From Ruania rhizosphaerae (GTDB lineage Bacteria > Actinomycetota > Actinomycetes > Actinomycetales > Beutenbergiaceae), in assembly GCF_009805705.1 (NCBI RefSeq), contig NZ_VSMB01000001.1, positions 730,390 through 794,389 on the forward strand: a stretch of DNA of 64,000 nucleotides. The letters run 5' to 3'. Positions 17,285 to 25,248 of this stretch are shown one piece after another. Position numbers and translations under genes: made by a program. The notes under the pieces were generated by a model, which searched no databases, had not been told where the DNA came from, and saw only the letters and a list, made by a program, of their open reading frames with translations. How positions within the stretch are numbered: the stretch's first letter is position 1; each line of letters opens with the position of its first letter.

Positions 17285-17500
17285 ACGGGAAAGGAGGTGA
17301 TCCGAGAAGTGAATTTTCTTCGGACGCGTGAGGTGACTGTCCGCTAGTCGCCCGTCAATGACACGGACGGACCGCCGTCTCGTCAGTGCGTGCGCACTAG
17401 CGAGACCACGGCAGTCACCGGAAGCCCGCGGGGGCCACCATTCGTCCAGGTGGCACTTGGCAGCAGCCGAGAACCCGCGGGCTTCGTCGTGCTCGCGATC
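17285..17500 (+). ncRNA. Candidate structured RNA with tiny leader ORF
   Basis: This stretch without a long gene is highly organised. It starts with a 14-base perfect complement of the 16S rRNA 3' tail (17290-17303), then a 12-codon ORF, then two structures. The first is GTCTCG 17377-17382 pairing with CGAGAC 17401-17406 around a small inner stem. The second is a 12-bp perfect stem, GAAGCCCGCGGG 17421-17432 with CCCGCGGGCTTC 17474-17485, enclosing a second stem (GCCACC with GGTGGC). This layout suits a leader or regulatory RNA ending in a terminator-like stem. No gene on the plus strand follows within 600 bp. RNA status is inferred. Confidence 0.55.
17309..17347 (+). CDS. 12-residue ORF with extreme Shine-Dalgarno
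   Basis: GTG start at 17309 reading MNFLRTREVTVR, stop TAG at 17347. It is preceded by AAAGGAGGTGATCC, which is the full complement of the 16S 3' end, with AGGAGG 11 bases before the start. Such strong ribosome binding with a minute peptide suggests a leader peptide or ribosome-standby element whose translation controls the downstream RNA structure. It is too short to judge by coding statistics. Confidence 0.5.
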   Translation: MNFLRTREVTVR

Positions 17501-17993
17501 AGAACGCCCCGGACAATCCGGCGATGACGGCTATGGCGACAACTGCGCCGACGGTGATGGCCAGCGTGATCAGGAAGATCTTGCCGAAGCCCCACAGTTT
17601 CGTGTTCACCCCGTAGGTGGCGAGCCGGTCGGTCCACCAGCGGTGCGGCGGGATTCCTTCCGCAGCCACGCGCTGGTTGTACTGTTCCACCGACTCGCCC
17701 TGGTGCGGAGTGGGGTGAGCGCCGCCGAGGTCCACCTTCACCTTCGCGCTGGCGGTTCGCAGTGTCAGGTAGCACTGGGCGTTCCCGGCGTTGCCCATGT
17801 AGCTCGCCTTGGTGATCTCCTCCGGTCGCGCGTCGAACACCAGCTCCTGGTCGCCCAGAGGTGAGCGGTCGATCACCTGGATCTGGTCGTCGGCCGTCCA
17901 GACCAGCCGGGCAGGCTTCGTCTGGAACACGGTGACGCCGGTACTGCGGGTGACGTTCAGGCTGACGTCGCGGGCCTGGCCGGGCATGGACAA
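17499..17993 (-). CDS. Membrane-anchored protein of unknown function
   Basis: A 164-residue protein from TTG 17993 (AGGAGG seven bases upstream); the ATG two codons later at 17987 is the alternative. The soluble N-terminal 110 residues are beta-rich (VTVFQTKPARLVWTADDQIQVID), and a single C-terminal helix IFLITLAITVGAVVAIAVIA anchors it, leaving almost nothing outside. I do not recognise the family. It overlaps no other gene and is divergent from the endonuclease IV gene. Confidence 0.7.
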   Translation of the reverse strand: MSMPGQARDVSLNVTRSTGVTVFQTKPARLVWTADDQIQVIDRSPLGDQELVFDARPEEITKASYMGNAGNAQCYLTLRTASAKVKVDLGGAHPTPHQGESVEQYNQRVAAEGIPPHRWWTDRLATYGVNTKLWGFGKIFLITLAITVGAVVAIAVIAGLSGAF

Positions 17994-18113
17994 GGGGATC
18001 CTCCTGAGTCGATGGGACGCACTGAGACTAGCGGGCGGGTCAGCGGGCCGATGCCCGATCCATCCTGATGCCGGGCGGGTGAGGTGTCGGAGCCTGACGT
18101 TAGTCTCGTGCGC

Positions 18114-18908
18114 ATGGCAGTTCTCGGAGCTCATGTGGACCAGGCGGACCCGATCGGTGAGGCGCAGGCGCGGGGGGCGCAGCTGGCGCAGATCTTCATC
18201 GGGGACCCACAAGCCTGGAAGGGGCACGCCGTCGGTTACCCGGACGGTCCGGCCGCGCTGAAACAGGCTGCCGAGGATGCCGGGATCACGCTGGTGGTGC
18301 ACGCGCCGTATGTGATCAACGTGGCCACCACGAACAACCGGATCCGTATCCCGAGCCGGAAGATGCTGCAGAAGCAGGTGAGTCTTGCGGCCGAGATCGG
18401 TGCCATCGGGGTGGTGGTGCACGGTGGGCACGTGCTCGCTTCCGATGATGAGGCGGTCGGCTTCGACAACTGGCGCAAGTGCATCGACCAGCTGGACGCC
18501 GAGGTGCCGATCTTCATCGAGAACACCGCCGGTGGGAACAAGGCGATGGCTCGTGGGGTGGAGAAGTTGGAGCGCCTGTGGGCTTCGGTGATGGAGGCCG
18601 ACGGCGGCGACCGGGTGGGATTCTGCCTGGACACCTGCCATGCGTACGCAGGCGGGGAAGAACTCGCCGGGCTCGTCGACCGGGTCACGGCAGTCACCGG
18701 TCGGATCGATCTGGTGCACGCCAACGACAGCCGGGACGCCTTCGACTCCGGGGCCGACCGGCACGCCAACCTCGGTCAGGGGTCACTGCCCACTGACGAT
18801 CTCGTCGAACTCGTCCGCCAGGCCGGAGCACCGGTCGTGGTGGAGACCCCGGGTGGAGCGGTCGAGCACGCGGCCGACCTGGATTGGTTGCGAGAACGCC
18901 TCGGCTGA
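18114..18908 (+). CDS. nfo: Deoxyribonuclease IV (AP endonuclease)
   Basis: A 264-residue TIM-barrel endonuclease that cuts DNA 5' to abasic sites in base-excision repair using three zinc ions. Zinc ligands are visible in VVVHGGHV, IFIENTAGG, FCLDTCHAYAGG, LVHANDSRDAFDSGADRHANLGQG and the final VVVETPGG. The ATG at 18114 is chosen because TAGTCT, a good -10, ends seven bases before it (leaderless), and the upstream extension has no family similarity. Family match is strong. Confidence 0.92.
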   Translation: MAVLGAHVDQADPIGEAQARGAQLAQIFIGDPQAWKGHAVGYPDGPAALKQAAEDAGITLVVHAPYVINVATTNNRIRIPSRKMLQKQVSLAAEIGAIGVVVHGGHVLASDDEAVGFDNWRKCIDQLDAEVPIFIENTAGGNKAMARGVEKLERLWASVMEADGGDRVGFCLDTCHAYAGGEELAGLVDRVTAVTGRIDLVHANDSRDAFDSGADRHANLGQGSLPTDDLVELVRQAGAPVVVETPGGAVEHAADLDWLRERLG

Positions 18909-18968
18909 CTGCCCGCCGGTCGCCGACGCACATGGTGGCTTGCGTCCGTTCCTACCCTGGAACAGCGG

Positions 18969-20357
18969 ATGGCAGGAAACGTGCGGCGCGTCGAGGGAGC
19001 CCGGGCAGACATGGCAGCGAACCGGCCGGCCGAACCGGTCTGGCACGAGTATCAGGTGAGTCCGCTCGCGCGAGCAGCCTCCGTCTTCCAACGCGGTGCG
19101 GGCGCGATCGCCGTGGCCTGCGCCGTGCTGGCCGCGCTCGTCATCGTCGTAGGTATTGCCGCGGAGGAGGCGGACCTCGTCGGGCCGAGCCTGCAGAACG
19201 ACCTCAACACGTGGCTGCTGGCCGTGTTCGCCGGTTGCGGCGCCGGAGGACTTCTCGCCGCCGTACTGCATCTGTTCACGAACGTCGCGGTACCTCACGG
19301 CACGGTCCGGGCATTGGCCCGGGTGAGCGAGCAGAGAGCCGATCCGTACCTGGTGCCGGCACCGTCCCAATGGTCGGTGCTGCACGAGGAGTCGAAGGCC
19401 GGCCACCGGCTGGAACAGGTGTGCTATCTGCTGGTAGCGATGGGTGCCGTGCTCGCACCGATCATGCTCGGCTTCGTCGTGGTGGACTTCACCATCTACG
19501 CCGTCTACGGGCTGATCGTGGCACTGGTGACCGCAGGACTGGCGTTGCTTGCGATCTGGTGGATGCGGTCGGTGGTGCGGCCCGGGATCGAACGGGTCGC
19601 GATGATGGTGCGCCGGTCCTGGCCGCAGGAGCGATACGACCACATCGTCGAGGGCGCCGAAGCGGCGACAGTGGCGCCGAGGACTGGGACGTCCCTGGTC
19701 TCGGACCGCAATCACGCGATCGTGATCGGTCAGCGGATGTCCGGCATCGGCGGGGTGCTGCTCGGCATCCTCCTCACGATCCTCCCGCTCACCCTGAGGA
19801 TCCGGAAGCCCAGCCGACTGGCGGACGCGCGCACCTACTCCGAGCCCGTCGAGGCGATCCTGCGCAACGCCTTCGTGGCTGAGGCGGTGATCGGCGTAGC
19901 AGCTGCCGTGCTGGTGGTGGTGGGCGCGATCATCGCCTCCTCAGCCCGGCTCCGCGAGCGACGCGCGCTGCGGAACGCGGCCGGCGACCCTGTGGCGGCC
20001 CGTCCGCCCGAGCAGGTGCTGCTCCGGCACACCCACCTCACGTTCGTCCCGCTCTCCTTGCTGCTGATCGGTCTGGGCACCGTGGCCACCATTACCTCGG
20101 TAGCGGCGAGACACGCCAGCTCGACTGGGGCGGAGACGTTCCTGGGTGTCGAAGGGTTGACCATCGGGGGACTCACGGGTGGTCTCGCTTTGATCGTGAC
20201 AGGTTGGGTAGTCGACGTGTTCCGCGCCGAGTCCGCTCGGACCGCACGCAACCTGGTGCTCGCACGCTGGCCGGTCCCCGTGCCCAGGACGGGGCGGGCG
20301 AACAGCGCCGGGGCCACGAACGAGGGAATCTCGGGGGCGGGTACGAGCACCCGATAG
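18969..20357 (+). CDS. Multi-pass membrane protein, unknown
   Basis: A 462-residue membrane protein with about eight hydrophobic segments: IAVACAVLAALVIVVGIAA, then LLAVFAGCGAGGLLAAVLHL, a tightly spaced pair near residues 160-200, and four more toward the end, with charged loops between them. No known family is recognised. TACCCT about ten bases before the ATG at 18969 suggests a leaderless start; ATG at 19011 is an alternative. The tail overlaps no gene and converges on the desaturase. Confidence 0.7.
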   Translation: MAGNVRRVEGARADMAANRPAEPVWHEYQVSPLARAASVFQRGAGAIAVACAVLAALVIVVGIAAEEADLVGPSLQNDLNTWLLAVFAGCGAGGLLAAVLHLFTNVAVPHGTVRALARVSEQRADPYLVPAPSQWSVLHEESKAGHRLEQVCYLLVAMGAVLAPIMLGFVVVDFTIYAVYGLIVALVTAGLALLAIWWMRSVVRPGIERVAMMVRRSWPQERYDHIVEGAEAATVAPRTGTSLVSDRNHAIVIGQRMSGIGGVLLGILLTILPLTLRIRKPSRLADARTYSEPVEAILRNAFVAEAVIGVAAAVLVVVGAIIASSARLRERRALRNAAGDPVAARPPEQVLLRHTHLTFVPLSLLLIGLGTVATITSVAARHASSTGAETFLGVEGLTIGGLTGGLALIVTGWVVDVFRAESARTARNLVLARWPVPVPRTGRANSAGATNEGISGAGTSTR

Positions 20358-20367
20358 AGCGCGCGGG

Positions 20368-21477
20368 TCACCGCCCCAAGCTCGCCGCGACCGGGCAGGC
20401 GAACGGCTCGCGGGTCGATCCCTCGACGTCGTTGAGATATCGGATCACGGTGGCATACGAACTGAAGAAGCCGACCTCGGTGTACGTGATGTCGAGGTCG
20501 TCGCAGTGCTCGCGCACGAGCGGCTGCACCTCACGCAGCGCCGGCCGCGGCATGCTCGGGAACAGGTGGTGCTCGATCTGTCGGTTCAGGCCGCCCATCA
20601 GCACATCGACGACCGGGTTTCCGCGGATGTTGCGCGACATCAGCACCTGCCGGCGCAGGAAGTCGATCCGGCTGTCCGCGGCCACGATCGGCATGCCCTT
20701 GTGGTTCGGGGCGAACGCTCCGCCGAGCAGCACTCCGAACGCCGCCAGCTGCACAGCGAGGAACGTGCCGGCCAGCGCCGGCGGCATGAGTAGGAACAGC
20801 GCCGCAAGGTAGACGACGAGCCGTCCGAGCAGGATTGGTGCTTCCACCGCACGGCGAGCCACCGGGCGCCGCCCGAGTACGGCCCGCAGGCTCGCGACAT
20901 GCAGGTTCAGGCCTTCTAGCGTGAGCAGCGGGAAGAAGAACCACCCCTGGCGGCGGGCGAACCAGCGTCGGAACCCCCGTCGGGAGGAGGCGGCCGCTGG
21001 GGTGAACGCGATGACCCGGGACTCGATATCCGGGTCGCGGGTCTCCTGGTTCGGTGCGTTGTGGTGGGCATCGTGTTTGAGCGTCCACCACGCATTGCTC
21101 AGCCCGACCAGTCCGTTCGCCAGCACGCGCGATGTCCACTCGTTCCAGGACCAGGAACGAAAGATCTGCCGGTGTGCACTGTCGTGGCCGAGAAAGGCTA
21201 GCTGCGCGAGCACGAATGCCATCGCCACCGCAAGAGCGAGTTGCCACCAGGTGTCGCCCAGCAGGACCACGCCCACCCAGACGCCGCCGAAGCCAGCCAC
21301 GGTCAGCACCAGGCGGGTCCAGTAGTACCCGTAGCGGCGCTGGAAGTAGCCAGCTCGGCGCACACGGCGTGCCAGGGCGCGGTAGTCGCGGGTGGTCGAT
21401 GCCGCCTTCCGCGGAACGGCCCGCTGGGGGTGGTTCGTCTGGTCGGCCATCGGCGGGCCGACGAGTGCGTCAGCCAT
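20368..21477 (-). CDS. Fatty acid desaturase
   Basis: A 369-residue membrane di-iron desaturase. The three histidine boxes are HDSAH (98-102), HDAHH (135-139) and QIEHH in NRQIEHHLFPSMPRP near residue 312, the last with the Q-x-x-H-H form of front-end or acyl-lipid desaturases. It inserts a double bond in membrane fatty acyl chains and would adjust fluidity in the cold. Helices flank each box in the usual pairs. No electron donor gene is adjacent. Confidence 0.92.
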   Translation of the reverse strand: MADALVGPPMADQTNHPQRAVPRKAASTTRDYRALARRVRRAGYFQRRYGYYWTRLVLTVAGFGGVWVGVVLLGDTWWQLALAVAMAFVLAQLAFLGHDSAHRQIFRSWSWNEWTSRVLANGLVGLSNAWWTLKHDAHHNAPNQETRDPDIESRVIAFTPAAASSRRGFRRWFARRQGWFFFPLLTLEGLNLHVASLRAVLGRRPVARRAVEAPILLGRLVVYLAALFLLMPPALAGTFLAVQLAAFGVLLGGAFAPNHKGMPIVAADSRIDFLRRQVLMSRNIRGNPVVDVLMGGLNRQIEHHLFPSMPRPALREVQPLVREHCDDLDITYTEVGFFSSYATVIRYLNDVEGSTREPFACPVAASLGR

Positions 21478-21513
21478 ACCTCCACGCTACGCCTGGTGCG
21501 GCGTTTGGGCAGA

Positions 21514-22137
21514 TCAGTCGGTGTGGACGGTGCGCACTCCGGGAGCGGCGGCATCCCAGGCCTGAACGAGTGCAGCCGCCTGCGTGCGCAGCTCCTCCAG
21601 GCGTACGCCCGGGGCGAACAGGGCGCTGCCGATCCCGAAGCCGGTCGCTCCCGCGGCCACCCACTCGGCCATCTCGTCAGCGCCCACACCACCGACCGGG
21701 ATGAGGTCTACGGGTGGCAGCACTGCGAGCCACGCCTTCATCCCCGCAAGGCCCACCTGCTGGGCCGGGAACAGCTTCAACGCGCCGGCGCCAGCCTCGA
21801 TCGCTGTGAACGCCTCCGAGACGGTCGCCACCCCTGGATAGCTCGCCAGTCCCGCAGCCGCGGTCGCGGCGATCACCTCGGGGTTGGTGTTCGGGGATAC
21901 CACGAGCTGACCGCCGGCCTCCTTCACGGAGGTGACCTGCGCCGTCGTGAGAACTGTGCCGGCACCCACGCGCGCATCCTGCGGAAGTGACGAGCGCAAG
22001 ATCTCGATGCTGCGCAGGGGCTCCGGGGAGTTCAACGGGACCTCGAGCGTGCGCAAGCCCGACTCGTAGAGCACGGACCCCACCTCGGACGCCTCGGTGG
22101 GCTCGAGTCCGCGCAGGATGGCGATCAGACCGGTCAT
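21514..22137 (-). CDS. dgoA: 2-dehydro-3-deoxy-6-phosphogalactonate aldolase
   Basis: A 207-residue class I aldolase of the KDPG/KDPGal family, splitting KDPGal to pyruvate and glyceraldehyde 3-phosphate in the De Ley-Doudoroff galactose route. LIAILRG at the start and Lys121 in GALKLFPAQQ (Schiff-base lysine) identify it; LIPVGGVGADEMAEW is the phosphate-binding end. Assignment to KDPGal rather than KDPG rests on its neighbour, a KDGal-kinase-like gene whose stop overlaps its start by ATGA. Confidence 0.9.
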   Translation of the reverse strand: MTGLIAILRGLEPTEASEVGSVLYESGLRTLEVPLNSPEPLRSIEILRSSLPQDARVGAGTVLTTAQVTSVKEAGGQLVVSPNTNPEVIAATAAAGLASYPGVATVSEAFTAIEAGAGALKLFPAQQVGLAGMKAWLAVLPPVDLIPVGGVGADEMAEWVAAGATGFGIGSALFAPGVRLEELRTQAAALVQAWDAAAPGVRTVHTD

Positions 22138-23114
22138 CAGTGAACTCCTTCGATCAGCCCGGCCCGTCGAGCCAGGTGCACCAACGCGGAGGAGGTGACG
22201 TCCTCCGGGGCGGGTTCGGCCTGCACCCCGGCCAGGGTCAGGGCACGCCGGTAGCGGTCAGTCAGTCCGGCTGAGGCCACGACGGACACCGTCGCCGGCT
22301 GGTGGTCGAGCCAGTGCAGCGCTCCCGCTATCTCGCTTCCGATCAGCACTCCGGACAGCTCCTCACGTACCCGCTCCGGCGGCACCTGCTCCAGCAGAGC
22401 GCGAGCGCGGACCCCGAAGGCCAGGGCCGCGGCACCGAGGCCCGCCCCGGCCAGACCGTGGTGCACGCCTGCCTCGAAGGCGGGCCAGTCCGGCGCCTCG
22501 GGAGCCTGGGAACCGACAACCTGTGCGAGCGTGCCGTGCGTGGTCAGCAGGGCGAAGAGTTCACCGGTCATGGCGGTGTGGAAGCCGGTGAGGCTGCCGT
22601 CGGTGAGCGAGGCCCACTTGGTGTGTGTGCCCGGCAGCGCGACCACGCCATCACGGTGACCGGCCAGGACCAGGCCCAGCAGCTGCGTCTCCTCCCCGCG
22701 CATCACGCCACCGTGGGTGGATACTCCGGGCACCAGGTGCACCGGCCCCCACGGTCCGGCCACCTCCGTCAGGGGCGTGCCGTCGCGCAGGTCCACCGGG
22801 GTTGGAAGGTAGGGGATCTCGCGCCATCCCTTCGCGCTGCCGACCATGCCACACGCGATCACGGCCGGGCGGGCCGTGGCCCAGCTCCCGGCGAGGCGGT
22901 CGAGCGTGAGGGCGTAGGCGCTGGGCTCCTGCCCGACTGTGAGGATGCCCTCGCGGCTGTGGGTCGAACCGAGGACGGTGCCGTCCACGGCGACGGCGGT
23001 GAGGCGGACCGAGGTCGTTCCCCAGTCGACGGTGAGCAGTGCAGGTTCCACGCTCTCCACCCAACCGTGAACGGGTGCCGGGTGTCGACCTCGTCCGGCT
23101 ACCGGGACGAGCAT
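22137..23114 (-). CDS. dgoK: 2-dehydro-3-deoxygalactonokinase
   Basis: A 325-residue kinase that phosphorylates 2-keto-3-deoxygalactonate before the aldolase step. The ASKHA-like phosphate motif is VDWGTTSVRLTAV, followed by IACGMVGSAKGW, GVMRGEETQLLGL and LPGTHTKWA, all characteristic of DgoK. ATG at 23114 is picked because GGGGAGAA precedes it and it gives family length. It is first in a two-gene unit; galactonate dehydratase is not here, so the precursor must come from elsewhere. Confidence 0.92.
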   Translation of the reverse strand: MLVPVAGRGRHPAPVHGWVESVEPALLTVDWGTTSVRLTAVAVDGTVLGSTHSREGILTVGQEPSAYALTLDRLAGSWATARPAVIACGMVGSAKGWREIPYLPTPVDLRDGTPLTEVAGPWGPVHLVPGVSTHGGVMRGEETQLLGLVLAGHRDGVVALPGTHTKWASLTDGSLTGFHTAMTGELFALLTTHGTLAQVVGSQAPEAPDWPAFEAGVHHGLAGAGLGAAALAFGVRARALLEQVPPERVREELSGVLIGSEIAGALHWLDHQPATVSVVASAGLTDRYRRALTLAGVQAEPAPEDVTSSALVHLARRAGLIEGVH

Positions 23115-23175
23115 GGTGAGTTCTCCCCGTGCGCGCGGGCGCCGTCGAGCCCGCCATGGCGCTAGGTTCCTCCTC

Positions 23176-23631
23176 ATGGTGATCTGGCGTGGCTGGGGAA
23201 TCCTCGGCCTTCTTTTCGTTCTGCTCGTTGGTGTCGGCCTCGGCGGACTCTTCCGCCTCCTGATCGGAGAGGAGTACGAGCCGCTGCCGATCGGACTCGG
23301 CCTTGCCGTCGCGGGCGTGATCCTGTTCTTCGTCGGGCGGTGGTTCCAGGCCTGGGACGCGCGCCGCCGTGCGGACAAGTACATCGCCTCACGACGCCCG
23401 GAGGTGGAGCAGACTGTTGCGTCCGGTCGGTTCCAGCCCGTGCCCGGGTACCAGCCGGCCAGCCGCGAGGAGGCTGAACAGCTCGCAGCCGAGATGCTGG
23501 ACAAGGAACATGCGCAGATCGTTCGGCGCTTCCGCGGGCATCACACCCTGTTCTTCATCCCGATGCAGTACTTCGGGCTCGTGGTGGCGGTACTCGGAGG
23601 CGCGATCGGTGCTCTGGGGCTCGCTCGCTGA
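23176..23631 (+). CDS. Small membrane protein
   Basis: A 151-residue protein with two helices near the N-terminus (GILGLLFVLLVGVGLGGLF and IGLGLAVAGVILFFVGRWF), a charged middle of about 70 residues, and one C-terminal helix (YFGLVVAVLGGAIGALG). Family not recognised. TAGGTT seven bases before the ATG suggests a leaderless transcript. It is followed by a strong terminator hairpin. Confidence 0.7.
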   Translation: MVIWRGWGILGLLFVLLVGVGLGGLFRLLIGEEYEPLPIGLGLAVAGVILFFVGRWFQAWDARRRADKYIASRRPEVEQTVASGRFQPVPGYQPASREEAEQLAAEMLDKEHAQIVRRFRGHHTLFFIPMQYFGLVVAVLGGAIGALGLAR

Positions 23632-23664
23632 GGCCAGACCAAGCACGGACCGACCACAACAACG

Positions 23665-23705
23665 AGCGCGACGCCCCCGCAGTCTGGCTGCGGGGGCGTC
23701 GCGCT
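23665..23705. terminator. Perfect 17-bp terminator hairpin
   Basis: AGCGCGACGCCCCCGCA at 23665-23681 pairs perfectly with TGCGGGGGCGTCGCGCT at 23689-23705 around GTCTGGC. It separates two converging genes and should end transcription both ways. Confidence 0.85.
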
Positions 23706-23720
23706 GCGTTCGTCTCGCCG

Positions 23721-25052
23721 TTACTCGGCGATGGCCTCGTTCGCAGCATCCTGCGCCTGCTGCAGGGCCTCCTCCACCGGCAGCCGTCCGGCGAACATCT
23801 CCTCGAAGTACGGCGCGATCGCGTTCGCTCCGGCGTTGGCCCGCGGGCCCAGCGGAGCGGCGATCGTCTGACCTTCAGCGGCGGCGATGAACTCCGAGGT
23901 GTCCACGCCCTGCTCTTCCCAGTAGCTGATGAAGGACTCCTGCGCGTCGGTCGAGGCCGGGAACGCTGCGCCATTGGCACCGAGCGGTTCCTGACCTTCA
24001 GGGGTGCCGAGCCAGCGCAGTACCTCCAGGGTGGCGTCCATGTTCTCGCTGTCAGCGTTGCCGACCGCGGCGACGCTGTGCACCACGCTGACCCGGCCCT
24101 CCGGACCCTCCAGCATCGGTGCCAGCCCCCACTCGAACTCGGCATCGGCCATGTGCGGCAACGAGTACTGCCCTGACTGGAACAGTGCCATCCGCCCCTG
24201 GACGAACAGATCGCGGGCGAGATCGCCGTTCTGGTTCGTCTCCGCCGCCGACGGGGAGACGTGGTGGGTGTTGATCAGGTCCACCAGGTACTCGAACGAC
24301 TCGACGCCGGCAGGGCTGTTGAAGGCGTACTGGTCGCCGTCCTGGTACTGCGCGCCGTTGGAGCCGAGGAAGTCGATGTAGATCGCCTGCAGATCGTTCT
24401 GGGCGTTGAAGGCGTACTGCTCGATGCTGTCCGGGTCGAAGCCGTCGTCGGCGGCGGTCACGCCGCTGGAGTCGACCGTCAGGTCCAGGGCTGCGGGCAG
24501 GAACGTGTCGTTCTCACCGCTGGGGTCCCAGCGCAGCGTGGCCGGGTCGATGCCGGCCTCGTCGAGCAGGTCGGCGTTGTAGAACAGCGCAATCGAATCG
24601 GTCAGCTGGGGAACGCCCCAGACCGCACCGTCCCGGGTGTAGAGCTCGACGGCGGAGCTCACCAGGCCATCGTTCTCGCCCAACTCCTCGCTGACGTTGA
24701 TGAGGTTGCCGTTGTCGGCATAGATGCCGAAGTTCGAGGTGTTCGTCCAGAAGATGTCAGCCATCGTGCCTGAGCCGATGTCCTGGGGGAGCCGGTCCCA
24801 GTAGTTGGCCCACGGGACGGTCTCGACATCGACCGCGATCTCCGGGTTCTCGGCCGTGAAAGCGTCGAAAGACTCCTCATACGCAGTGGCCGCGGCTTCG
24901 TCCCACAAGCGGAAGGTGACCGTCGTCGCGCCTTCCGAGCCCTCGCCGTCGGGTTCTCCTGAACTACCGGGTGAGCAGGCCGCCAGCGTGAGTGCGGCGA
25001 CGCCGAGCGTCGCGACGCCGATCCCGGCCCGGGTCCGTGTGAGGGTCCTCAT
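23721..25052 (-). CDS. Orphan sugar-binding lipoprotein
   Basis: A 443-residue CUT1 binding protein. The signal peptide ends in the lipobox TLAAC at about residue 26, followed by a Gly/Ser/Glu linker. VTFRLWDEAAATAYEESFDAF and VPWANYWDRLPQDIGSG are typical of SBP_bac_1 proteins. No permease or ATPase lies on either side: terminators bound it at both ends. It may serve permeases encoded elsewhere, for example the binding-protein-less pair at 57996-59755. GAAGGA precedes the ATG at 25052. Confidence 0.9.
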   Translation of the reverse strand: MRTLTRTRAGIGVATLGVAALTLAACSPGSSGEPDGEGSEGATTVTFRLWDEAAATAYEESFDAFTAENPEIAVDVETVPWANYWDRLPQDIGSGTMADIFWTNTSNFGIYADNGNLINVSEELGENDGLVSSAVELYTRDGAVWGVPQLTDSIALFYNADLLDEAGIDPATLRWDPSGENDTFLPAALDLTVDSSGVTAADDGFDPDSIEQYAFNAQNDLQAIYIDFLGSNGAQYQDGDQYAFNSPAGVESFEYLVDLINTHHVSPSAAETNQNGDLARDLFVQGRMALFQSGQYSLPHMADAEFEWGLAPMLEGPEGRVSVVHSVAAVGNADSENMDATLEVLRWLGTPEGQEPLGANGAAFPASTDAQESFISYWEEQGVDTSEFIAAAEGQTIAAPLGPRANAGANAIAPYFEEMFAGRLPVEEALQQAQDAANEAIAE

Positions 25053-25108
25053 CGATTCGTCATCCTTCCTCGATACCGCCCGGCACCGAACCGCGGCGAT
25101 CTGTGGGA

Positions 25109-25119
25109 ACGGTAACCGT
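25109..25119. promoter_or_regulatory. Palindrome upstream of the orphan binding protein
   Basis: ACGGTAACCGT is an 11-base dyad centred 62 bases before the start codon. Its size and position suit a LacI-type operator, but no adjacent regulator gene supports this. Confidence 0.3.
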
Positions 25120-25182
25120 GGATGGGCCGCGTGTATGCCCTCGCGCGTCCATGCGATCGAATCGTGACCTTCCGCAAACGCC

Positions 25183-25222
25183 GAGATCTGCGACATCGTG
25201 CACGTGCGATGTCGCAGATCTC
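25183..25222. terminator. Perfect 16-bp hairpin after the arsO-like gene
   Basis: GAGATCTGCGACATCG (25183-25198) pairs with CGATGTCGCAGATCTC (25207-25222) around TGCACGTG. It lies 27 bp past the flavoprotein stop and should end that leftward transcript. Confidence 0.8.
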
Positions 25223-25248
25223 AGCGGTGGGCTTGAGGCGGGAGCCGG

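Noticed and set aside
17290..17303. Possible 16S rRNA fragment
   Set aside because: Only 14 bases match the anti-sense of the 16S 3' end; flanking bases are not ribosomal. A strong ribosome-binding site explains it better.
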